Source of the DNA: CALLMJ01 sp964493765 | GTDB taxonomy: Bacteria; Bacteroidota; Bacteroidia; J057; CALLMJ01 | NCBI GenBank assembly: GCA_964493765.1 | Contig: CAZBPK010000131.1 | Coordinates: forward strand, 1-64,000 | Length of the DNA stretch: 64,000 nt | Reading direction: 5' to 3' | Part shown: one piece after another, positions 34,121 through 42,430 of the stretch | Position numbering within the stretch: position 1 is the first letter of the stretch | Layout of the letters: the number at the start of each line of letters is the position of its first letter | Program-made: the position numbers and the translations under genes | Notes under the pieces: generated by a model | The model's database searches: none | Told to the model about the DNA's origin: nothing | Seen by the model: only the letters and a program-made list of their open reading frames with translations

Positions 34121-35596
34121 ATGAGGGTAGAAGATATAAATTATATGATTGAAAAAACTGACACTATGCAGCAAAATTGTCAAGAAATTTGGGCTAAATG
34201 TATGGAAATGATTAAAGAAAATGTTCAGCCTGAAACTTACGATACTTGGTTTAAGCCTATTGTTCCTATAAAAATTGAGAATAATGAAATTACACTTCAA
34301 ATTCCTTCTCATTTCTTTTATGAAGTCTTGGAAGAAAAATATGTGCATTTAATTTCAAAAACTTTAAAATTTTATATAGGTCCAGAGGCAAAGTTGATTT
34401 ACACAGTTCAAATGGAAAAAGATGGAAATAATTCTTCCTCTATAAATATACCATCAACAAAAGCTGAGGTAAAAACTCAAAATCCTTCCATTCAATTGCC
34501 GAGTTCTAATAATAAAATCATGAATCCTTTTATTATTCCAGGGCTCCAGAAACTCACAATTCAATCACAACTTAATCCTAATTATACTTTTGAGAATTTT
34601 ATTGAAGGGGAGTGTAATCAATTAGCACGTTCTGCAGGTATTGGACTAGCTACAAAACCCGGAAAAAGTGCATTTAATCCCTTATTTATATATGGTAATG
34701 TTGCTTTAGGAAAAACGCATTTAGCTCATGCAATAGGAAATGAAGTAAAAAAATTACACCCAAATAAAGTAGTTCTTTATGTTCCCTGTGAAAAATTCTT
34801 GAGCCAATTTGTGGATTCTGTCAAAAGTAACCAAATTAATGAGTTTATCAATTTTTATCAATTAATAGATGTTCTTATCGTTGATGATATACAATTATTA
34901 ATTGGAAAAGAAAAAACTCAAGAAGCATTTTTTACCATTTTCAATCATTTACATCAAAATGAAAAGCAATTAATTCTAACTTCTGATGTTGCACCCAAAG
35001 ACTTAAAAGGTATTGAAGAAAGACTACTTTCAAGATTTAAATGGGGATTGAGTGCGGATTTACAAGTTCCAGACCAAGAAACTAGAATTGCTATTCTAAA
35101 AAGTAAAATGAAAACTGAGGGTGTTGAAATGCCTGATAATATTATTGAATATGTTGCTATGCACATAAATACTAATGTGAGAGATTTAGAAGGTTCTTTA
35201 ATAGGTATTTTAGCTCAAAGTTCATTCAATAAAAAGGAAATTGATATAGAATTAGCAAAAAGTGTTATTAAAAACTTTATTGTTAATAATCATAGAGAAT
35301 TATCCATTGAATCAATAACAGCAACAGTTGCAGAATATTTTAAATTAAAACCTGAACAATTAAAAGAGAAAAGTAGAAAACGTGAAATTGTTCAAGCAAG
35401 ACAAATTGCAATGTATTTTGCCAAAGAATCTACAAAATCTTCTTTAAAAACTATTGGTTTATACTTTGGTGGCAGAGATCATTCAACTGTAATTCATGCG
35501 ATTACCACTGTTAATGATTTATGTTATACAGATAAACATTTTAAAGGTTATGTTGAAGACCTACGAAAAAAATTTCAAAATAATCACTTAGCATAA
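34121..35596 (+). CDS. dnaA: Chromosomal replication initiator protein DnaA
   Basis: 491 residues from the first ATG. The N-terminal domain I (EIWAKCMEMIKENVQPETYD), a low-complexity linker, the AAA+ domain with Walker A GNVALGKTHL and Walker B VLIVDDIQLL, and the C-terminal DNA-binding signature YFGGRDHSTVIHA are all present. It unwinds the replication origin. Family alignments would favour a start at the in-frame ATG at 34166 (MQQNCQEIW) or the one at 34145; the first ATG is kept here only as the outer limit. fabD begins at the base after its stop. Confidence 0.96.
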   Translation: MRVEDINYMIEKTDTMQQNCQEIWAKCMEMIKENVQPETYDTWFKPIVPIKIENNEITLQIPSHFFYEVLEEKYVHLISKTLKFYIGPEAKLIYTVQMEKDGNNSSSINIPSTKAEVKTQNPSIQLPSSNNKIMNPFIIPGLQKLTIQSQLNPNYTFENFIEGECNQLARSAGIGLATKPGKSAFNPLFIYGNVALGKTHLAHAIGNEVKKLHPNKVVLYVPCEKFLSQFVDSVKSNQINEFINFYQLIDVLIVDDIQLLIGKEKTQEAFFTIFNHLHQNEKQLILTSDVAPKDLKGIEERLLSRFKWGLSADLQVPDQETRIAILKSKMKTEGVEMPDNIIEYVAMHINTNVRDLEGSLIGILAQSSFNKKEIDIELAKSVIKNFIVNNHRELSIESITATVAEYFKLKPEQLKEKSRKREIVQARQIAMYFAKESTKSSLKTIGLYFGGRDHSTVIHAITTVNDLCYTDKHFKGYVEDLRKKFQNNHLA

Positions 35597-36478
35597 ATGA
35601 AAACTGCATACATTTTTCCAGGGCAAGGCTCTCAATTCCCTGGTATGGGAAAAAATTTATTTGATAATAACAACAATGCTAAAGTTTTATTTAAAAAAGC
35701 TGATGAAATTTTAGGATTTGAAATTTCCAAAATTATGTTTGAAGGAACAGCAGAAGAACTAAAAAAAACTTCTGTAACTCAACCAGCTATTTTTTTACAT
35801 TCTACTATTTTAGCAAAATGTTTAAAAATTCAACCAAGCATGGTTGCTGGTCATTCTTTAGGTGAATTTTCTGCATTAGTTGTAAATGGATGTTTAGAAT
35901 TTGATGATGCTTTAAAATTGGTACAAATTCGTGCTAATGCAATGCAAAAAGCCTGCAATGAACAACCCTCTACTATGGCTGCTATAGTCGGAATTGAAGA
36001 TCAATTGGTGGAAGAGGTTTGTAAGTCTATTTCAGATACTATTGTGGTCCCTGCAAATTATAATTCCCCTGGTCAATTAGTAATTTCTGGAACCCTTGAA
36101 GGAGTAGAAAAAGCTATGGCATTATGCAAAGAAAAAGGTGCTAAAATCGTAAAAAAATTAGAAGTAGATGGTGCATTCCATTCACCCCTAATGGAATCAG
36201 CCAAAAAAGAATTAGAAAAAGGTATTCTCTCTACATTATTTCAAACTCCTTCCTGTCCTATTTATCAAAATTATACAGCAAAACCTTCTACAGATTCCAA
36301 CGAAATAAAACAAAATTTAATTGCTCAATTAACAAGTCCAGTATTATGGACTCAATCCATCCAAAATATGATTAAAGATGGGGCATCCGAATTTACAGAA
36401 TTGGGACCCGGAAATGTGCTTCAAGGCTTAGTAAAAAGAATTGATAAAACGGTTTCTACAAACGGTAGAACAGAATAA
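35597..36478 (+). CDS. fabD: Malonyl-CoA:ACP transacylase
   Basis: 293 residues. FPGQGSQFPGMG at the N-terminus, the nucleophile elbow GHSLGEFSAL (Ser87), and a later GAFHSPLM with the catalytic histidine identify FabD. It loads malonate on acyl carrier protein to start fatty acid synthesis. It directly follows dnaA with no gap, an unusual pairing of replication initiation and lipid synthesis in one transcript. Confidence 0.95.
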   Translation: MKTAYIFPGQGSQFPGMGKNLFDNNNNAKVLFKKADEILGFEISKIMFEGTAEELKKTSVTQPAIFLHSTILAKCLKIQPSMVAGHSLGEFSALVVNGCLEFDDALKLVQIRANAMQKACNEQPSTMAAIVGIEDQLVEEVCKSISDTIVVPANYNSPGQLVISGTLEGVEKAMALCKEKGAKIVKKLEVDGAFHSPLMESAKKELEKGILSTLFQTPSCPIYQNYTAKPSTDSNEIKQNLIAQLTSPVLWTQSIQNMIKDGASEFTELGPGNVLQGLVKRIDKTVSTNGRTE

Positions 36479-36554
36479 TTTTTTTATATCAAAAATAAAA
36501 ATTGAACAGGATTTAAAACCCTATTTTTTATACATCAACTAATCAAAAAAACAT

Positions 36555-36562
36555 TAACTTTG
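36555..36562 (+). promoter_or_regulatory. -7 promoter box (TAACTTTG) for tRNA-Arg
   Basis: TAACTTTG followed by C matches TAnnTTTG and ends 10 nt before the first base of the tRNA, so the transcript starts almost at the mature 5' end. Confidence 0.6.
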
Positions 36563-36572
36563 CAGTAAAATT

Positions 36573-36646
36573 GCGTTCGTAGCTCAATTGGATAGAGCAT
36601 TTGACTTCGGATCAAACGGTTGAGGGTTCGAATCCTTCCGGACGCA
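36573..36646 (+). tRNA. tRNA-Arg (anticodon TCG)
   Basis: 74 nt folding as a cloverleaf: acceptor GCGTTCG / CGGACGC with one G-T pair, D-arm AGCTCAATTGGATAGAGC, anticodon stem TTTGA / TCAAA with loop CTTCGGA (anticodon TCG, reading CGA), and T-loop GGTTCGAAT. The discriminator base is A and CCA is not encoded. The following TPR gene begins 20 bp downstream, so it may share the transcript. Confidence 0.95.
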
Positions 36647-36666
36647 CAAATTTTACTGCAATTTTT

Positions 36667-38478
36667 ATGTCCCTTAAAATATTTTTTTTTCATTTTTTCC
36701 TTTTTTTTGCTATTTCTAGCCATTTGTTGGCTCAATTAACTCCTGAAGAACAACTTGCAGACGAGTATTTTAATGAAGGTGAATTTGAAAAAGCTTTAGA
36801 TCTTTACCAAAAACTTTTTAAAAATAAAGAAGAAATTCGTTTGGTTTTTAAAATTACTAATACCTATTCCTCTTTAAAACAATTTCCTGAACTTCATCAG
36901 TTTTTAGATAAAATCATCAAAAAAAATAGTAATGATAATCTATTGGTTGCTTTAAAAGGATTTGTATTTACTCAAGAAAAAAAAGATTCTGAAGCAAATG
37001 CAGTTTGGTCAAACTTATTAAATAAAATAACAAAAGAAGAGGATTTTCAAAAAATTGGTACTTTTCTTTTTAAAAATCGTCAATTTGAATGGTCAGAAAA
37101 GTTTTTTTTGCAAGGAAGAAAAATCTTAAAGTCTAATCAATTATTTGCAACAGAGCTTTATGAAAATTACGCTGCAATTGGAGACTTCTATAAAGCTACT
37201 TTGGAACTAATGGTTATGTTATGTGAAAACTATTTTCAACCAGATTTAATCAAAGGAAAAATTGCCGTAATGATTGATGATAAATCTTATGAATCTATTG
37301 AAAAAGCTCTACTTCAATCGGTTACAAAATATAAAGATAATGTGACAGTTTTAGAAATCCTTTTTGATTTTTATGTTCAATCTGAAAATTATGAAGAAGC
37401 TTTTTTACAAATTAAGCAAATTGATAGGATATTACAAGATGGTAACAATCGTATTTTTCAATATGCCAAGACTTTACAAAATAATCAAAAATATGAAGAA
37501 TCCAATCAAGTTTTGGATTACATCATTAATAGACCCCAAAAATCCAGTTATCATTTACTTGCTTTACAAGAAAAAGCTGTAAATTATGAACAAATTGTTT
37601 TGGAGTCTAAACCTATTGATTTACAAAAAGTTAAAAATGCTGTTAAAAACTATGACGATTTAATCAAAGAATACGGAAAACAATCACAAATTTTTGAAGC
37701 CATTTATAGAAAAGCCAACTTATGTATTTTTTACTTGAATGATTTACAAACAGCATTAAGTGATTTAGAAAGTATTGAAAATTTACCCAGCTTAACTCCT
37801 CAAAATAAATCTAAAGCCAAATTATTAATTGGTGATATTTTTCTTTTACAAAATGAAATGGCAAAAGCAGAACTAAAATATACTGAAGTTGAAAAATCCA
37901 ATAAAGATGCACAAATTGGAGCTTTCTCAAAGTACAAACAAGCAATGCTTTTTTATTATCGTGGTGATTTTGAAATGTCAAAGGCTTTCTTTAAAATCCT
38001 AAAAGATAACACTTCCAATGATATTTCCAATGATGCAATAGATATGTTTTTGTTGATTCAAGATAACACAGGTTTGGATACTACTACAGAAGCTTTAAGT
38101 CGTTTTGCGAAAGCTCAGTTATTAATTTATCAAAAACAATATCCACAAGCACTTACGGTTTTAGATTCTTTACAATTAAAATTTCCCAATCATCCTTTAA
38201 AAGATGATATTATTTGGCAGAAAGGTCAAATAGCATATAATCAAAATGATATTGAAAAAACTTTGTTTTTTTTAGACCAAATTTTAGCCAATCACTCACC
38301 GGGTGTTTATAGTGATGATGCTTTGTTTTTAAAAGCAGAAATTTATGACTACCTATTAAAAGATACTCAAAAAGCCATGGATTTATACCTCCAAATTATT
38401 ACAGAATACCCTGGTTCCATATACAAAGTGAATGCAAGAAAACGAATAAGAGTATTAAGAGGAGATAAAAATCAGTAA
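36667..38478 (+). CDS. Secreted TPR-repeat protein
   Basis: About 603 residues. Start at the ATG at 36667, because upstream in-frame codons lie in the tRNA gene. The signal peptide is MSLKIFFFHFFLFFAISSHL, cut near LLAQ. The rest is helical with many tetratricopeptide-like pairs (EYFNEGEFEKALDLYQKLF, AQLLIYQKQYPQALTVLDSL, and near the C-terminus DALFLKAEIYDYLLKDTQKA). TPR arrays bind other proteins; the partner in the periplasm or outer membrane is unknown. No sorting domain is visible. Confidence 0.8.
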   Translation: MSLKIFFFHFFLFFAISSHLLAQLTPEEQLADEYFNEGEFEKALDLYQKLFKNKEEIRLVFKITNTYSSLKQFPELHQFLDKIIKKNSNDNLLVALKGFVFTQEKKDSEANAVWSNLLNKITKEEDFQKIGTFLFKNRQFEWSEKFFLQGRKILKSNQLFATELYENYAAIGDFYKATLELMVMLCENYFQPDLIKGKIAVMIDDKSYESIEKALLQSVTKYKDNVTVLEILFDFYVQSENYEEAFLQIKQIDRILQDGNNRIFQYAKTLQNNQKYEESNQVLDYIINRPQKSSYHLLALQEKAVNYEQIVLESKPIDLQKVKNAVKNYDDLIKEYGKQSQIFEAIYRKANLCIFYLNDLQTALSDLESIENLPSLTPQNKSKAKLLIGDIFLLQNEMAKAELKYTEVEKSNKDAQIGAFSKYKQAMLFYYRGDFEMSKAFFKILKDNTSNDISNDAIDMFLLIQDNTGLDTTTEALSRFAKAQLLIYQKQYPQALTVLDSLQLKFPNHPLKDDIIWQKGQIAYNQNDIEKTLFFLDQILANHSPGVYSDDALFLKAEIYDYLLKDTQKAMDLYLQIITEYPGSIYKVNARKRIRVLRGDKNQ

Positions 38479-38599
38479 AATAGATATTTATATACTATCT
38501 TTAAAACTTTGTTAGAGCATTTTTTATTGGGATTTATGAATGATTGTTGTTTTTACAAGAAGAAAATAAATTTTATAATTTATGACTACTTAAAAAGAA

Positions 38600-38631
38600 T
38601 TTGTGAAAATCAAACAATAATGCTATTTTTG
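38600..38631 (+). promoter_or_regulatory. Full promoter for ftsY (TTTG-N20-TATTTTTG)
   Basis: TTTG at 38600-38603 and TATTTTTG at 38624-38631 are 20 bp apart, the same spacing as the rpsO promoter in this window. Both elements match the Bacteroidota consensus. The ftsY ATG is 19 nt downstream of the -7 box. Confidence 0.75.
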
Positions 38632-38650
38632 CACCGGTCAACAGCACATC

Positions 38651-39634
38651 ATGGGATTATTTGATTTTTTTAAAAAAAATAAAAAAGAAGAACAAAATCA
38701 ATTAGATAAAGGTCTTGAAAAAACAAAAACCGGTTTTTTTGCAAAACTTACTAAACTTATAATAGGAAAATCCACAATTGATGATGATGTTTTAGACCAA
38801 TTAGAAGAAATTTTAATTTTAAGTGATGTAGGTGTTGATACAACCATAAAGATTATTAACAAAATCAGAGATAGAGTTGCAAAAGAAAAATACTCCACAA
38901 CTGCTGAATTAGACCGTATTCTAAAAGAAGAAATTGAAAATTTATTATACGAAAATCAAGAAAAAAAATATAATTTTGATATTGAACCACAGATTCATAA
39001 TGGAAAAAAAGTACCCTATGTGATTATGGTGGTTGGAGTAAATGGAGTTGGAAAAACTACTACCATAGGCAAGCTTTCCAATCGTTTTAAAGAAGCAGGA
39101 TATAAGGTAATGATTGGAGCAGCAGATACTTACAGAGCCGCTGCTGTGGACCAGCTAAAAATATGGGCAGAAAGAGTTGGGGTGCCAATTGTGGATAAAG
39201 GAATGGGTGCAGATCCTGCATCTGTTGCTTATGAAACCGTAAAAAAAGCTATTCAGGAAGAAGTAGATGTAGTTTTAGTAGATACCGCTGGTCGTTTACA
39301 TAATAAAATTAACTTAATGAATGAGCTTTCAAAAATTAAAAGGGTTATGTCCAGAGATATACCTAATGCTCCTCATGAAGTTTTGTTAGTTTTAGATGCT
39401 TCTACAGGTCAAAATGCAATTATACAAGCTCAAGAGTTCACTAAAGCTACTGAAGTTTCTGCTTTAGCTTTAACAAAATTAGATGGAACTGCCAAAGGTG
39501 GTGTCGTAATAGGTATTAGTGATATGTTCCAAATTCCTGTAAAATATATCGGTGTGGGTGAAGGAATTAATGATTTACAATTGTTTAACCCCAAAACTTT
39601 TGTAGATACCTTTTTTCATCAATCAAAAAACTAA
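38651..39634 (+). CDS. ftsY: Signal recognition particle receptor FtsY
   Basis: 327 residues with the SRP GTPase NG domains. The N domain is followed by GVNGVGKTTTIGKLS (G1), GAADTYRAAAVDQL, VLVDTAGRLHN (G3), LDASTGQNA and TKLDGTAKGG (G4/G5). FtsY docks ribosome-nascent chain complexes at the inner membrane. The acidic N-terminal A domain is short and Lys/Glu-mixed. The permease gene follows after 17 bp. Confidence 0.96.
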   Translation: MGLFDFFKKNKKEEQNQLDKGLEKTKTGFFAKLTKLIIGKSTIDDDVLDQLEEILILSDVGVDTTIKIINKIRDRVAKEKYSTTAELDRILKEEIENLLYENQEKKYNFDIEPQIHNGKKVPYVIMVVGVNGVGKTTTIGKLSNRFKEAGYKVMIGAADTYRAAAVDQLKIWAERVGVPIVDKGMGADPASVAYETVKKAIQEEVDVVLVDTAGRLHNKINLMNELSKIKRVMSRDIPNAPHEVLLVLDASTGQNAIIQAQEFTKATEVSALALTKLDGTAKGGVVIGISDMFQIPVKYIGVGEGINDLQLFNPKTFVDTFFHQSKN

Positions 39635-39651
39635 TTCAATTTTTTTATCAA

Positions 39652-40992
39652 GTGTCTGAATTTAAAACCAATAAGCTTAATTTATTTTCCGCTACCAACT
39701 TAGTGGTTGCAAACATTATAGGTGCAGGAATTTTCACCATTTCGGGTTATACATTAGGAAGTGTTCCATCGGTTTTTGGATTATTATTTATATGGTTTAT
39801 CGGTGGAATTTTAGCTTTATGTGGTGCATTAGTTTATGGAGAATTAACTTCTATCATGCCTAAATCAGGTGGTGAATATTATTATTTAAGCAGAATTTAT
39901 CACCCAATATTTGGATTTTTATCCGGATTTATTTCATTAACGGCTGGTTTTGCTGCACCTGTTGCTGCAGCTTCATTAGCGTTTGGAAAATATTTAAGTG
40001 CTGTGATTTATGGTCAATCTGATGACTTTTTAACCAAAATCTTGGCAATTTTTATAATTATTACTCTGTCTATTATTCATTCCACTAGCCTAAATTTAGG
40101 TTCTAAAATTCAAAATGTTTTAACAGCTATCAAAGTTACATTGCTTTTGTTTTTTGTTATTTCTGGATTATTGATTACTCCTAATCCTCAAAATATCAGC
40201 ATTTTACCAAAATTAGAAGATTGGAGTTTAATATTGTCATCTGGATTTGCTATCAGCTTAATTTATATATCATTTGCTTATTCTGGTTGGAATGCTGCTG
40301 CATACATGTCCGAAGAAGTGGAAAATCCTCAAAAAAATGTGCCTAAAGCACTTTTTACCGGTACTATTATAGTGATGGCTTTATATCTTTTAGTAAATTT
40401 TGTTTTTGTTTATAGTTCTTCTATTCCTGATTTACAATTTAAAGCGGAAGTAGGTGATGTAGCCGCTAGAAACATTTTTGGTGAACAGGGTGGAAGGATT
40501 GTAAGTACCATGATAGCTTTAGCTTTGACTTCATCAATAAGTGCCATGATAATGGCAGGTCCTCGTGTCATACAAGCCATGGGCAAAGATTTTCCAATAT
40601 TTGGTACTTTTGCTCAAAATAACAACAATGGTATTCCTTTTTTTGCTATCTTAGCTCAATCCACTATTTCTATTTTGGTAGTTTTAAGCTCAGAGTTGAG
40701 TAATATCTTGAACTACATTGGTTTTACTTTGAGCATATTTACAGTTTTTACTGTGATTGGTTTAATGATTTATCGTTTTAAGAACCCTGATTCTCAACAT
40801 ACTGTAAGAACACCATTCTACCCAATACCCCCTTTATTATTTTTAAGTTTATCTACTTGGATGATTGCTTACAATCTTATTGAAAAGCCTACAGAATCTA
40901 TGATTGGGTTATCAACTTTAATATTGGGAATTGCCATCTATTATTTTACTGGTCAAAATAAAATTCAGTTTCAATCTAATAAAGAAGTTTAA
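39652..40992 (+). CDS. APC-family amino acid permease
   Basis: 446 residues with about 12 transmembrane segments. The first helix holds the APC signature NIIGAGIFTISG, and GGEYYYLSRIYHP, AYSGWNAAAYMSEEVENP and the later ALTSSISAMIMAGPRVI are typical of amino acid transporters of the APC superfamily. The substrate is not predictable here. The start is a GTG (VSEFKTNK). It is followed after 3 bp by the CPBP protease gene, so the two are in one transcript with ftsY. Confidence 0.85.
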   Translation: MSEFKTNKLNLFSATNLVVANIIGAGIFTISGYTLGSVPSVFGLLFIWFIGGILALCGALVYGELTSIMPKSGGEYYYLSRIYHPIFGFLSGFISLTAGFAAPVAAASLAFGKYLSAVIYGQSDDFLTKILAIFIIITLSIIHSTSLNLGSKIQNVLTAIKVTLLLFFVISGLLITPNPQNISILPKLEDWSLILSSGFAISLIYISFAYSGWNAAAYMSEEVENPQKNVPKALFTGTIIVMALYLLVNFVFVYSSSIPDLQFKAEVGDVAARNIFGEQGGRIVSTMIALALTSSISAMIMAGPRVIQAMGKDFPIFGTFAQNNNNGIPFFAILAQSTISILVVLSSELSNILNYIGFTLSIFTVFTVIGLMIYRFKNPDSQHTVRTPFYPIPPLLFLSLSTWMIAYNLIEKPTESMIGLSTLILGIAIYYFTGQNKIQFQSNKEV

Positions 40993-40995
40993 AAC

Positions 40996-41682
40996 ATGTT
41001 TGCTCATTATAATCAATGTGTAAAAAGACCTTCCTATAATTTCGTTATGGGAGCTACGCTATTAGTGATTTATGAACTTACATTAGCCATTTTTCCAACA
41101 GGAACTGCAAATGGTGTAGATGTACTTTTTCAATCTTTTTTAAGGTTAATCCCTTTTTCAACGTTAATAATCAGCGTTTTACTCATTGTTACAGGAGTTT
41201 ATTTTGTATATAATGACCGAAAGGAAGGTTTTGAATTACGCGGTGATATGATGAGTTTGATGTTTTTGGAATCTACTTTTTGGGCATTTTTAGTTCTTTT
41301 TACTGTTCCTATGTTGGTTGGTAAACTATTGCTTCAGCAAATTGGTATTCATCAATTAAATTTTTTCCAAAAAATTGGATTTTCTTGTGGAGCAGGTTTT
41401 TATGAAGAATTTTTCTTTAGGTTATTGTTAGTCAGTGGATTACAAACCTTTTTACAAACCAAAGGTTTTGAATCAAGAAACATTATGATCATTTTCATGG
41501 GAGCGTTTTTATTTTCTATGGCACACTATGTCGGTGCTTATGGTGATGCCTTTACCATGAATAGTTTTTTACAACGTTTTTTCTTTGGTTTGTTTATGAA
41601 TTTTTTGTTTGTTACTCGTGGATTTGGAATCACTGCATGCACTCATGCTTTGTATGATATAATTGTTTTTAATTTAAGATAA
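40996..41682 (+). CDS. CPBP-family intramembrane metalloprotease
   Basis: 228 residues with six or so hydrophobic segments. The CPBP (CAAX-processing/bacteriocin-processing-like) motifs are EEFFFR in the fourth helix region, FSMAHYVGAYG, and CTHALYDIIVF near the C-terminus, supplying the Glu and His zinc ligands. Members cleave prenylated peptides or protect against bacteriocins in some bacteria; here the substrate is unknown. Confidence 0.82.
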   Translation: MFAHYNQCVKRPSYNFVMGATLLVIYELTLAIFPTGTANGVDVLFQSFLRLIPFSTLIISVLLIVTGVYFVYNDRKEGFELRGDMMSLMFLESTFWAFLVLFTVPMLVGKLLLQQIGIHQLNFFQKIGFSCGAGFYEEFFFRLLLVSGLQTFLQTKGFESRNIMIIFMGAFLFSMAHYVGAYGDAFTMNSFLQRFFFGLFMNFLFVTRGFGITACTHALYDIIVFNLR

Positions 41683-41783
41683 CTTGTGAAAAGTAACCAT
41701 CTTCCATTTAATTTTTTTAATAAATTTTTAATCAATATTTTTGGAACATATTTTGCTATTATATTTGTCAAAAATTCACTTGT

Positions 41784-42272
41784 ATGAAAAAATATATCCC
41801 TTATTTCTTAATAATTCTTTGGTTAGGATTTTATTCATTAACTACTGCTCAAAACAAAGAAGGTTTTGCTCAAACATTCCCTAATTTTCAATTTGTAAAA
41901 CCCAATGGAGAGCTATTTACTAATCAAAACTTACAAAAAGGAAAGGCAACCATAGTAATATTTTTTGATCCAGATTGTGACCATTGTCAAAAACAAGCCG
42001 ATTGGATAGCTGCTAGTCCTGAAAGTTTTAAAAATGCACAATTATTATGGGTATCAACTGCTGAAGCTGATGCAATTAATATCTTTCACAAAACAAGATT
42101 TGGAAAATATCCGAATGCAGTATTTTTTGCAAAAGACAAAAACTATAAGTTTGATAGTATTTTTGGATACAGCGTCGCTCCAACAATTTTAGTATATTCT
42201 TCAACAGGTCAATTACAAAAATCCTTTAAAAATGAAGTTGCAGTAACGGAATTGGTGAAATATATAAAATAA
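41784..42272 (+). CDS. Secreted thioredoxin-fold protein (TlpA/redoxin-like)
   Basis: 162 residues with a signal peptide (residues 1-22, ending near TTAQ) and a thioredoxin fold whose active site is CDHC in FFDPDCDHCQKQADW. The cis-Pro region appears as SVAPTILVYS. It probably works as a periplasmic thiol oxidoreductase in the TlpA/AhpC-TSA group. It has no evident operon partner and is followed by a strong hairpin at 42301. Confidence 0.82.
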   Translation: MKKYIPYFLIILWLGFYSLTTAQNKEGFAQTFPNFQFVKPNGELFTNQNLQKGKATIVIFFDPDCDHCQKQADWIAASPESFKNAQLLWVSTAEADAINIFHKTRFGKYPNAVFFAKDKNYKFDSIFGYSVAPTILVYSSTGQLQKSFKNEVAVTELVKYIK

Positions 42273-42300
42273 TTTTGGCTGTATTTCTAGCGATTCTCAA

Positions 42301-42340
42301 AATTGAAATGGGTTGTCAAAATAGACAACCCATTTCAATT
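42301..42340. terminator. 17-bp perfect hairpin after the thioredoxin-like gene
   Basis: AATTGAAATGGGTTGTC pairs perfectly with GACAACCCATTTCAATT across a 6-nt loop, 28 bp after the stop codon. There is no U-tract directly after it on the plus strand, so it may stabilise the 3' end or terminate with help, rather than being a classical terminator. Confidence 0.6.
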
Positions 42341-42378
42341 TCTATAAAAAACATTCCTAAAATTACAGTTATGACATA

Positions 42379-42410
42379 TAAAAAAATCCCTACTAAACTT
42401 TAGTAGGGAA
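42379..42410 (-). terminator. Rho-independent terminator of lysS
   Basis: On the minus strand the inverted repeat CCCTACTA / TAGTAGGG (extendable by AAA/TTT) is followed by TTTTTTTA. It lies 20 bp after the lysS stop codon and so ends the lysS transcript. Confidence 0.85.
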
Positions 42411-42430
42411 TAATTGAGAGCAATTTGTAT

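Noticed and set aside
36601..36666. Upstream start for the TPR protein in the tRNA gene
   Set aside because: The extra residues are encoded by tRNA-Arg sequence; a signal peptide starts cleanly at 36667.
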